A DNA stretch of 6,768 nucleotides from contig CANRBD010000060.1 of the NCBI GenBank assembly GCA_947628765.1, positions 1-6,768 on the forward strand, in the 5' to 3' direction. Below, piece after piece: positions 1 to 5,806 of this stretch. The position numbers and the translations under genes are program-made. Origin of the DNA: an uncultured Bacilli bacterium. Its GTDB lineage: Bacteria > Bacillota_I > Bacilli_A > RF39 > UBA660. The stretch's first letter is position 1. Each line of letters opens with the position of its first letter. Below the pieces are notes generated by a model. It had not been told where the DNA came from. It saw only the letters and a program-made list of their open reading frames with translations, and did no database searches.

Positions 1-1612
1 GAATATTAGCCATAAGCCAAATCACTAGTCCAGCTGGTGCCGAAATACAAATAGCTCTTTTTAAAACAAATAAAGTCCGGTCGAAAATGGATCTTATAAT
101 TACTTTCGTAATTTGTGGCTTTCGGTATGGTGGTAGTTCTAAAGTAAAAGCTGATGGTACACCTTTTAATAGAGTTTTAGATAAAATTTTAGAAATTATA
201 AAAGTCATGAGAATACCTACTAAAATAATTAAAGTTAAAAGTAGTGCACTTAAAAATGAACTAGTACCACTAAAGGTAATTAAAAACATCGTAATCATGG
301 AAATTAAAATTGGAAATCTACCATTACAAGGTACAAAAGAATTAGTTAAAATAGCCATTAAACGTTCCCTAGGTGAATCAATTATTCTAGCGCCAATGAC
401 CCCAACGGCATTACAACCAAATCCCATCGCCATTGTTAAAGCTTGCTTACCGCATGAAGCACATTTTTTAAAAATATTATCTAAGTTAAAAGCCATTCTT
501 GGCAAGTAGCCTAAATCTTCAAGCAAAGTAAATAAAGGAAAAAATATCGCCATTGGTGGTAGCATAACAGCTACTACCCAAGCTAAAACCCGGTAAACCC
601 CAAATACTAAAGCATTAATAACTAAATTAGGCAAATGAATAAATTTTAAACCATCGATAATATTATCCTCTAGGCCAAAAAAGAAATCATAAAGCCATGA
701 TGAAGGATAATTAGCGCCATTTATAGTTATCCAAAAAATTATAAGTAAAAGACATAACATACTAATAAAACCAGTTATTTTACCAGTTAAAAATTTGTCA
801 ATAATTCTATCTCTTTTACTATAATCTTTTTTTGTAAATATAATTGTTTTACTTGCAATGTCCCCGCAATCTCTAATTACTTCTTCAGTAATATATGTTT
901 CAATTTCTTCTTTAGGAACACCTTTTTTATTTAAATAATTTTGAGCTTCCTTAATTTTTAATGAAAGTATTTTATCACTACTAAAATTAAAAGTTTCCAT
1001 AAAGCTTAAATCATTACAAATTAATCTTAAACATACTGCTTCTTTATTAATATTTTGCTTATCTATTAATGGTTTAATCTTAGATATAGCTTCTTTTATA
1101 TTTTCATCATATTTAATTTTATAGGTTTCTTTATTTTCATAAGCTAAACTTTCTAAAAGATTATCAATGCCAATATTTTTTTTTGCGGTTACGGGAATAA
1201 CGGGAACTTTTAAAATATCTTCTAACTTTTTAAAACCTATTTCAATGCCTTTCTTTTTAGCTTCATCTAATAAATTAATACAAACAATTACTTTATCCGT
1301 AACTTCTAATACCTGCAATACTAAATTGAGATTTCGCTCTAAACAAGTTGCATCACACACAACAATTAATTTATCATAATCTCCACTATAAACAAAATCT
1401 CTAGTTACCTCTTCCTCTTTCGAATGCGCCATTAAAGAATAAGTGCCTGGTAAATCTTCAATTTGATATTTAATGTTTTTATATGTTTTATAGCCGGTTG
1501 CTTTTTCAACTGTTTTTCCCGACCAATTACCGGTATGTTGATTTAAGCCAGTAAGCGTATTAAATATCGTACTTTTACCGACATTTGGATTGCCAATTAA
1601 GCCAACTTTCAT
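1..1612 (-). CDS. feoB: Ferrous iron transporter FeoB, 3' end cut by window edge
   Basis: FeoB is the inner-membrane Fe(II) uptake protein, with an N-terminal GTPase domain fused to a membrane permease. The reading frame is open from the ATG at 1612-1610 to the left edge, 537 codons with no stop; complete FeoB proteins are usually about 600-750 residues, so the C terminus is missing. GTPase motifs are all visible: G1 GNPNVGKS (residues 7-14), the FeoB-specific GNWSGKTVEK stretch (28-37), G3 DLPGT (53-57), G4 NLLD (113-116) and a G5-like TAKKN near 142. After a helical linker, the first membrane segment starts near residue 280. The core carries LLEDLGYLPR, GFGCNAVG, ARIIDSPRER and NSFVPCNGRFP, the version I associate with clostridial FeoB rather than the E. 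coli type. The start codon overlaps the feoA stop as ATGA, so the two are translationally coupled. The identification is very secure. Confidence 0.97.
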   Translation of the reverse strand, partial: MKVGLIGNPNVGKSTIFNTLTGLNQHTGNWSGKTVEKATGYKTYKNIKYQIEDLPGTYSLMAHSKEEEVTRDFVYSGDYDKLIVVCDATCLERNLNLVLQVLEVTDKVIVCINLLDEAKKKGIEIGFKKLEDILKVPVIPVTAKKNIGIDNLLESLAYENKETYKIKYDENIKEAISKIKPLIDKQNINKEAVCLRLICNDLSFMETFNFSSDKILSLKIKEAQNYLNKKGVPKEEIETYITEEVIRDCGDIASKTIIFTKKDYSKRDRIIDKFLTGKITGFISMLCLLLIIFWITINGANYPSSWLYDFFFGLEDNIIDGLKFIHLPNLVINALVFGVYRVLAWVVAVMLPPMAIFFPLFTLLEDLGYLPRMAFNLDNIFKKCASCGKQALTMAMGFGCNAVGVIGARIIDSPRERLMAILTNSFVPCNGRFPILISMITMFLITFSGTSSFLSALLLTLIILVGILMTFIISKILSKTLLKGVPSAFTLELPPYRKPQITKVIIRSIFDRTLFVLKRAICISAPAGLVIWLMANI

Positions 1613-1824
1613 AATTTAACCTCGATATCTTTAGTATCTTCACATCTAATGGCAATCACTGCGCCTTTTATTTCATAACCATTCATACCTTTATTTTCTA
1701 AAACCTTTTTGATTTCTGAACCGCTAATTAAACCAATATCTAATAATCTTTTTTTTATACTTGGATGGGCTTTCATTTTAATAATTGTGGCTTTATCACC
1801 TATTTTTAAATCATTTAATTTCAT
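1609..1824 (-). CDS. feoA: FeoA-domain iron transport accessory protein
   Basis: This is a 71-residue FeoA, a small cytosolic SH3-like protein that assists FeoB in Fe(II) uptake. The family pattern is clear: LNDLKIGDKATI near the N terminus, then HPSIKKRLLDIGLISGSEIK, and a final strand region ending in AIRCEDTKDIEVKL. I chose the ATG at 1824-1822 because AGGGGGCGG (1836-1828) lies just upstream of it and the FeoA homology begins there. An in-frame ATG at 1845 would add seven residues (MRHRGRL) and would place the ribosome site inside the gene. The gene ends in TGA at 1611-1609, overlapping the feoB ATG by the ATGA arrangement typical of coupled translation. Upstream lies a short gap with the terminator of the surface-protein gene, so feoAB probably has its own promoter, of which only a weak -10 candidate is visible. 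Confidence 0.93.
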   Translation of the reverse strand: MKLNDLKIGDKATIIKMKAHPSIKKRLLDIGLISGSEIKKVLENKGMNGYEIKGAVIAIRCEDTKDIEVKL

Positions 1825-1827
1825 AAG

Positions 1828-1836
1828 CCGCCCCCT
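1828..1836 (-). promoter_or_regulatory. Ribosome binding site that sets the feoA start
   Basis: On the minus strand the sequence reads AGGGGGCGG, with the G-run six bases before the ATG at 1824. The ATG at 1845 lies upstream of this site and has no comparable site of its own, so the shorter feoA product is preferred. The G5 run would pair with the 16S tail through a central G-U wobble. Confidence 0.7.
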
Positions 1837-1848
1837 ATGTCTCATTTT

Positions 1849-1854
1849 AGTATA
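1849..1854 (-). promoter_or_regulatory. Weak -10 candidate for feoAB
   Basis: The minus strand reads TATACT here, five of six matches to TATAAT, about 25 bases before the feoA start codon. At 16-19 bases upstream I find no TTGACA-like box, only sequence around ATGCCC. It could be the feoAB promoter, possibly activator dependent, or a chance match in AT-rich DNA. Read-through from the surface-protein gene is the alternative. Confidence 0.25.
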
Positions 1855-1877
1855 TGTTTCTTTTGAAATTTGGGCAT

Positions 1878-1907
1878 AAAAAAAGAAATAGATAATTACT
1901 ATTTCTT
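1878..1907 (-). terminator. Probable intrinsic terminator of the surface-protein gene
   Basis: A perfect 9-bp inverted repeat, AAGAAATAG (1907-1899) and CTATTTCTT (1891-1883), encloses a 7-base loop and runs straight into T's on the minus strand (1884-1878). It overlaps the stop codon of the surface-protein gene. The stem has only two G-C pairs, so it may be a leaky terminator that lets some transcription continue into feoAB. Confidence 0.55.
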
Positions 1908-2919
1908 AACTTTTTTCCTCTATTATAGTATATGGACTATTTTGTGTTCCTTTACCATTTAATTGGATACCTGGTGTTAGATAGAGGGTTGGGGCTACAT
2001 AGCCGGAAGTACCATTCGCATAGTGATTGGTCAAACGACCGTCGGTACCCACATGGAGTACGGTATTATTATCGTTGCCATTAGGCGAGAGCGTCCAATA
2101 CCATTTACTTGTAAGACCTTTAACCATCCATGATGTGTTTTTACATGATGCATAATTATCTCTTACTTGTTTAAATGTTCCACATTGTGCCGTATTAGTA
2201 TTTGATTTTATATAATCACTGGCTTGAATAAGACCCACATTACTTTTAGTACTAGCCTTTTTCTCCTCTGTTACTTGAGCAGATAAATCTTCGCTTTCCC
2301 ATGTTACTGATCCATAATAGAAGTCATGTTCTTGGATAGCATCTTTGTTTGTTGTTATTGTATTATAATAATCATTATTTAAATAGGTCTTCATTTCTGA
2401 ATCTTTATCTACAGCTCCAGTAAACTGTTCATTAGCACTTGTGAAACTATTATTTTGTGCCCACACATTACATCCATACTGTTGGGCAGCACCTTGTTCA
2501 CAATAGCCTGTATTTCGTTGACCATTTGTATCAAATGCTTTTGGGGTTACTAGATTTTCCTCTGTAGGATTTTTCATTATTTTGATTGCCCCATCTGATT
2601 CGATTGCTACTATTCGCCATTCTTCATCATTAAAAGTAATGTAGTTATCAGGTTCTGCACCTCGATAAATATATCTATCTGGTTCTGTAGGATCTTGATA
2701 TAATCCATCACTGGCTACTTCTCCATCACCATTTTCCGTTTTAACATTATTTTTTAAATCATCAGTAGTAACAACACCTGATTGTTTGATATTACCTTTT
2801 GCATTTAAAGTTATATTTGTTTGAAAAGCAGCATACCCCACACTCATTATTCCAAGTAATGCAATAGTTGTCCCTAAAATTACCGCTCTTTGATTTTTTC
2901 TATTACGCCTTCTTCGCAT
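1906..2919 (-). CDS. Secreted or anchored surface protein with GC-rich C-terminal block
   Basis: This 337-residue protein has no function I can name. The N terminus is strongly basic (MRRRRNRKNQR) and is followed by one hydrophobic segment (about residues 12-33, AVILGTTIALLGIMSVGYAAF), which makes it a signal peptide or membrane anchor. The following TNITLNAKGNIK resembles the start of many secreted low-GC Gram-positive proteins. The rest is acidic, Asn- and Thr-rich, with four cysteines in two close pairs that could form disulfides (TGYCEQ/YGCNVW and AQCGTF/ASCKNT). From memory, the order of motifs (ITFNDEEWRIVAI, YLNNDYYNT, VGLIQASDY, WYWTLSPN, APTLYLTPGIQLNGKGTQNSPY) recalls surface proteins ending in a 'VRPVLYLKS...G..DPY' region; a C-type-lectin-like fold is a guess. 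Residues 276-314 are coded by unusually GC-rich DNA. I chose the ATG at 2919 because AAGGA (2933-2929) is nine bases upstream; TTG at 2928 and GTG at 2925 sit too close to it. Confidence 0.85.
   Translation of the reverse strand: MRRRRNRKNQRAVILGTTIALLGIMSVGYAAFQTNITLNAKGNIKQSGVVTTDDLKNNVKTENGDGEVASDGLYQDPTEPDRYIYRGAEPDNYITFNDEEWRIVAIESDGAIKIMKNPTEENLVTPKAFDTNGQRNTGYCEQGAAQQYGCNVWAQNNSFTSANEQFTGAVDKDSEMKTYLNNDYYNTITTNKDAIQEHDFYYGSVTWESEDLSAQVTEEKKASTKSNVGLIQASDYIKSNTNTAQCGTFKQVRDNYASCKNTSWMVKGLTSKWYWTLSPNGNDNNTVLHVGTDGRLTNHYANGTSGYVAPTLYLTPGIQLNGKGTQNSPYTIIEEKS
1978..2094 (-). other. GC-rich 39-codon block inside the surface-protein gene
   Basis: By hand count, 1981-2100 holds 59 G or C in 120 bases, while the 60-base blocks on either side hold 18 and 19. 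Within the 39 codons of this block, 19 end in G or C, far above neighbouring genes. It encodes residues 276-314, from TLSPNGNDNN to APTLYL. The sharp edges suggest a separately evolving cassette rather than a whole foreign gene. Confidence 0.6.
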
Positions 2920-2945
2920 ATTCACCAATCCTTATCTTTAATATA

Positions 2946-2974
2946 ATTATAACCAAAACTATAATATTTTTCAA
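2946..2974 (-). promoter_or_regulatory. Sigma-A type promoter for the surface-protein gene
   Basis: On the minus strand TTGAAA (2974-2969) and a perfect TATAAT (2951-2946) are separated by exactly 17 bases. Transcription should start near 2939, giving a leader of about 20 bases that contains AAGGA (2933-2929) ahead of the ATG at 2919. The -35 box lies 15 bases from the -35 box of the divergent promoter. Confidence 0.75.
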
Positions 2975-2989
2975 TATCTTATGATTAAT

Positions 2990-3018
2990 TTGACAAGGTT
3001 TACATTTAATGATAGGAT
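2990..3018 (+). promoter_or_regulatory. Sigma-A type promoter for the metalloprotease gene
   Basis: A perfect TTGACA (2990-2995) is followed after 17 bases by TAGGAT (3013-3018), four of six matches to TATAAT. Transcription should start near 3025. Any ATG before this point, including the in-frame one at 2981, would be outside the message, which supports the start at 3044. Confidence 0.68.
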
Positions 3019-3032
3019 ATTTTGTCAGTTAT

Positions 3033-3037
3033 GGGGG
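3033..3037 (+). promoter_or_regulatory. Ribosome binding site that sets the metalloprotease start
   Basis: The run GGGGG lies six bases before the ATG at 3044. No similar site precedes the ATG at 2981. Together with the promoter at 2990-3018 it fixes the start at 3044. Confidence 0.65.
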
Positions 3038-3043
3038 TATTAT

Positions 3044-4003
3044 ATGGAATTTTTAAATATATTATATGATTTATTGCAAGTAGGCCCTTTAATAATTGCT
3101 TGTAATTACCTTGCCTTTCGTTTGCAGCAAGATCGTAAATATGAACTACAAAAAAATATCGAAATGAAAGAAGGTTGGATAAATTACAATGAAGAATTAT
3201 TAAAATATACGCTTCAAGATTATGTACCACAAAAAAATATATATAAACATTTTCCTAAAGAACTTGAAACTGCGGCTCAAGAAATATTATATTCATTAAA
3301 CAAATATGAAGAATTAACACCATTAATCGGCAAATTAATTAGCCATTTAGGAGTTTCTAATTTACCAGATTTATTTTTTAATCTCGAAAATTTAAACATT
3401 CATTATGTACCGTTTTATCAAAGAAAACACTTACTTTTAGATGCCTTAGGTACATATAGTTATAAAAGTAATGAAATAACAATCTATAAAAACAAACCTG
3501 GGGTTTTAGAACATGAATTTTTACATGCTGCTTCTAGCCGCGAAATATGTAAAAATGGCACCAATTATTCACTAACAGGCTTTAGTATCCTAGGTGAAGA
3601 TTTAGATTGGTTTCGCGGTTTAAACGAAGGTTATACAGAACTTTTAAATGAAAGAATTTTTGGTACACGTCAAATTTCATATAAGACCAATACTTATGTC
3701 ATAAAATATTTAGAAAATATCTTTGATAATCCTCATGATATGGAAAAAGCTTATTTTTATAATGATATAGATAGCATCATTTATCAATTCCTTGAATATG
3801 GAAGTAAAGAAGAATTTTTAAAAGTTATGAGGTTTCTAAACTTATATTCTAGCATGCCTGCTACTAAAACTGAAAGGGATCACATTGTTCATTTAATTTG
3901 TGATATTATTAAAAGAAGCGGGCAAAAAGATAATATTGATAAATGCCAAAAATTAGATGAGGAAAATAAGTTTTCTATAAAAAAATTAGTTAAAAAATTT
4001 TAA
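3044..4003 (+). CDS. Putative membrane-associated zinc metalloprotease (HExxH)
   Basis: This 319-residue protein carries a zinc-protease signature: HEFLH at residues 157-161, in which the two histidines would bind zinc and E158 would be the catalytic base. A second conserved-looking patch, GLNEGYTELLNE, follows; E195, 34 residues after H161, is the likely third ligand, as in gluzincin-type peptidases (inference). The first 25 residues are fairly hydrophobic (NILYDLLQVGPLIIACNYLAF) and may anchor the protein to the membrane, though no clear signal-peptidase site is visible. The next hundred residues are charged and helical, and the C terminus is Lys-rich. The gene is transcribed away from the surface-protein gene from its own promoter and converges on spoVAE. 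The start at 3044 is preferred over 2981, which would add 21 residues lying upstream of the promoter. I do not recognise a named family, and the substrate is unknown. Confidence 0.78.
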   Translation: MEFLNILYDLLQVGPLIIACNYLAFRLQQDRKYELQKNIEMKEGWINYNEELLKYTLQDYVPQKNIYKHFPKELETAAQEILYSLNKYEELTPLIGKLISHLGVSNLPDLFFNLENLNIHYVPFYQRKHLLLDALGTYSYKSNEITIYKNKPGVLEHEFLHAASSREICKNGTNYSLTGFSILGEDLDWFRGLNEGYTELLNERIFGTRQISYKTNTYVIKYLENIFDNPHDMEKAYFYNDIDSIIYQFLEYGSKEEFLKVMRFLNLYSSMPATKTERDHIVHLICDIIKRSGQKDNIDKCQKLDEENKFSIKKLVKKF

Positions 4004-4014
4004 CTAATTTTTTT
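3979..4014. terminator. Bidirectional intrinsic terminator between convergent genes
   Basis: The sequence is almost perfectly self-complementary about 3996/3997, with the arms AATTAGTTAAA and TTTAACTAATT and a small central loop. Seven A's (3979-3985) and seven T's (4008-4014) flank it, so each strand sees a hairpin followed by a U-run. The stop codons of both the metalloprotease (4001-4003) and spoVAE (4015-4013) lie inside it. The stem has a single G-C pair, so its strength depends on length and the U-tracts. Confidence 0.72.
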
Positions 4015-4363
4015 AATCCTTTGGTTCAAAAATAATTGACAAAAAGAAAGAAAAAATAATGGTGGCACATATACCAGCTGAAGTTAAATCAAATGCACCA
4101 ATAAATAAACCCATCAAGCCTTGATCATTATAACCCATAATCGCGCCATGAGTAAGCATATGACCAAAACTCGTAATTGGTACTAAAGCTCCGCCACCAG
4201 CCCATAAGACAAATTTATCATAAATGTCAAAAATATCTAAAAAAGCACCAATAACTACAAATATAACGGTAATATGCCCAGGAGTTAATTTGGTTTTATC
4301 TAAAATAACTTGTCCAATCGCACAAATAATTCCGGCAAATAAGAAAGCATTTAAATAAATCAT
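4013..4363 (-). CDS. spoVAE: Stage V sporulation protein SpoVAE (SpoVAEb type)
   Basis: This is a 116-residue integral membrane protein of the SpoVAC/SpoVAEb family, part of the forespore inner-membrane apparatus that moves Ca-dipicolinic acid into the developing spore and releases it at germination. Three to four hydrophobic segments are visible: the N terminus (LNAFLFAGIICAIGQVI), TVIFVVIGAFLDIF, the GGGALVPITSFGHMLTHGAI region, and a C-terminal helix (SAGICATIIFSFFLSIIF). The motif ALVPITSFGHM matches IIPITGFAHA in the neighbouring SpoVAC, showing that the two are paralogues. Length is normal for the family. The ATG at 4363 overlaps the spoVAD stop by one base (TAATG), and GGAGG lies seven bases upstream inside the end of spoVAD. 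It is the last gene of the operon and ends in a bidirectional terminator. Confidence 0.95.
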   Translation of the reverse strand: MIYLNAFLFAGIICAIGQVILDKTKLTPGHITVIFVVIGAFLDIFDIYDKFVLWAGGGALVPITSFGHMLTHGAIMGYNDQGLMGLFIGAFDLTSAGICATIIFSFFLSIIFEPKD

Positions 4364-4375
4364 TATATCGCCTCC
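4361..4375 (-). promoter_or_regulatory. spoVAD-spoVAE translational coupling module
   Basis: The minus strand reads GGAGGCGATATAATG, combining the ribosome site, the last codons of spoVAD (Glu-Ala-Ile-stop) and the spoVAE start. It is identical except for one base to the module at 5347-5361. Confidence 0.8.
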
Positions 4376-5349
4376 AAACTAACGGCATGAGCAATCGCCG
4401 GAATTGAAAGTTTTTGATTAGTCATCGTTGGGCTCATTAAAGCACCTGTAGCTACTAATAAAACTTTTTTTAACTTGCCCTTTTTCATTTGATCTAAAAT
4501 ATATCCATAAGTAACAAGTGGAGCTGTAGCTGGACCACTGGCCCCGGCATACACTGGTTGGTTTTCTAAATTATAAAGCATTACACCAGTATCATTATAA
4601 TTTTTTAACACAATGCCATATTCTAATTGCAAAAATTCTCTAAGCATTTTTTTACCATAAATACCTAAATCACCAGTTAATACTAAATCATAATAATCAA
4701 TAGTCTTACCAGTTTCTTTTAAATGTTTATAAATTGTATTAGCAGCAGCTGGTGTCATTACGGCCCCCATGTTATAAATATCTGTAATTGTCGAGTCAAT
4801 TACTGTACCTAAAGTAGCACTAGTGATTTTAATGTCGGATTTTTTATTAGACAGTAAAGCAGCAGCACTACCAGTGGAAGTAAAGGTAGTCGTTTTAGGC
4901 TTTGGCCCACCATATTCTACTGGATAACGATACTGCTTTTCAGCCGCATTATTATGTGATGAAGTAGCACATATTATTTTATTAGCTACCCCACTTTCGA
5001 TCATGCTTGCCCCAATGGCGAGACCTAGGGTACTAGTGGCACAGGCGGCATAAATTCCTATATATGAAGTTGGTATATTACTGCCAGCATAACTAGATGC
5101 TGTAATTTGATTTAATAAATCACCGGCAATGAATGCATCAATATCAAATTTGGCTAAACCAACTTTATCTAATAAAATATCAACCGCATCACTAATTGAT
5201 TTGCTTTCAGCTTGTTCCCAAGTTTTTTGACCAAAATATAAATTTGGATAACTATAATCAAAGTATTTACTTAAAGGACCTTTGGCCTCATAAGGACCAG
5301 TAACCGTGGCTGTATCTGTTATATATACATTATTATATTTAAAGGTCAT
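4363..5349 (-). CDS. spoVAD: Stage V sporulation protein SpoVAD
   Basis: This 328-residue protein is SpoVAD, a thiolase-fold protein on the forespore inner membrane that, in the studied Bacillus protein, binds dipicolinic acid and is needed for its uptake. Family stretches run the full length: GPLSKYFDYSYPNLYFGQKTWEQAE (22-48), FIAGDLLNQI (73-82), IYAACATSTLGLAIG around Cys103, TSSHNNAAEKQYRYPVEYGG from 129, NMGAVMTPAAANTI, LVLTGDLGIYG, and the C-terminal ATGALMSPTM and IPAIAHAVSLE. The N terminus is a little shorter than in family members I recall, starting close to the first conserved strand, but GGGGG seven bases before the ATG at 5349 and the TAATG overlap with spoVAC support this start. 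It sits between two membrane partners in the order C-D-E, the standard tricistronic arrangement of clostridia. No damage is visible. Confidence 0.97.
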   Translation of the reverse strand: MTFKYNNVYITDTATVTGPYEAKGPLSKYFDYSYPNLYFGQKTWEQAESKSISDAVDILLDKVGLAKFDIDAFIAGDLLNQITASSYAGSNIPTSYIGIYAACATSTLGLAIGASMIESGVANKIICATSSHNNAAEKQYRYPVEYGGPKPKTTTFTSTGSAAALLSNKKSDIKITSATLGTVIDSTITDIYNMGAVMTPAAANTIYKHLKETGKTIDYYDLVLTGDLGIYGKKMLREFLQLEYGIVLKNYNDTGVMLYNLENQPVYAGASGPATAPLVTYGYILDQMKKGKLKKVLLVATGALMSPTMTNQKLSIPAIAHAVSLEAI

Positions 5350-5361
5350 TATATCGCCCCC
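5347..5361 (-). promoter_or_regulatory. spoVAC-spoVAD translational coupling module
   Basis: The minus strand reads GGGGGCGATATAATG, in which the ribosome site, the final Gly-Ala-Ile-stop of spoVAC and the spoVAD ATG are interleaved. It differs from the next junction (4361-4375) by one base in 15, so the two downstream genes should initiate in nearly the same way. Confidence 0.8.
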
Positions 5362-5789
5362 AATAACATTCTAATTAAGCTAAAGGTCCAAGCACTAACC
5401 ACCCCAAAAATAATTACCGCTCCAGATAATTTAAGCATATTAGCTCCCACACCTAAAACCATACCTTCTTTACGATATTCTAAAGCAGCGCTCATTGTGG
5501 CGTGAGCAAAACCAGTAATTGGAATAATAAGTCCACATTTCGCAAAATTAACCCATTTATCAAAGAAACCAATACTAGTAAATAAACAACTTATAAAAAT
5601 AAGTGTTACTAACATACAAACAGTGGCTTCTTTAGTCGAAATAGTTAAATAATAAGCATAAAAATCTATTAAGCCTTGACCAATTATTCCCATAATACCA
5701 CCTGTAATAAAAGCAATAATTGCATTATAAAACACATCTTCTTTTGGAGTATGTTTGTTTACTAAATTTTTATATTTTGTCTTTTCCAT
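5349..5789 (-). CDS. spoVAC: Stage V sporulation protein SpoVAC
   Basis: SpoVAC is a small polytopic protein of the forespore inner membrane; the Bacillus protein behaves as a mechanosensitive channel in the release of dipicolinic acid. This copy has 146 residues, a usual length. A hydrophilic N terminus with TPKEDVFYNAI leads into a first helix (IAFITGGIMGIIGQGLIDFY), followed by a very hydrophobic second segment (CMLVTLIFISCLFTSIGFF), the family signature GLIIPITGFAHATMSAALEYRKEGMVLGVGANMLKLSG, and a last helix (VIIFGVVSAWTFSLI). The start at 5789 has a strong GGGAGG site (5801-5796) six bases upstream. It is the first gene of the operon, preceded by a sigma-G type promoter. No spoVAA or spoVAB lies upstream; the neighbour is an unrelated nuclease gene. 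The identification is very secure. Confidence 0.97.
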   Translation of the reverse strand: MEKTKYKNLVNKHTPKEDVFYNAIIAFITGGIMGIIGQGLIDFYAYYLTISTKEATVCMLVTLIFISCLFTSIGFFDKWVNFAKCGLIIPITGFAHATMSAALEYRKEGMVLGVGANMLKLSGAVIIFGVVSAWTFSLIRMLLGAI

Positions 5790-5806
5790 ATTATTCCTCC
5801 CAAAAT

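Noticed and set aside
87..509. 140-codon open frame on the plus strand
   Set aside because: It lies antisense to the feoB permease region, whose minus-strand frame is unbroken and matches the family throughout; the plus-strand product resembles nothing.
1167..1379. 70-codon open frame on the plus strand
   Set aside because: It is antisense to the FeoB GTPase domain (G4 and G5 region) and has no ribosome site; a shadow.
2981..3043. Longer start of the metalloprotease at 2981
   Set aside because: It would begin upstream of the TTGACA-N17-TAGGAT promoter and has no ribosome site, whereas 3044 has both.
3006..3230. 74-codon open frame on the minus strand
   Set aside because: It is antisense to the start of the metalloprotease gene and its promoter, with no family likeness.
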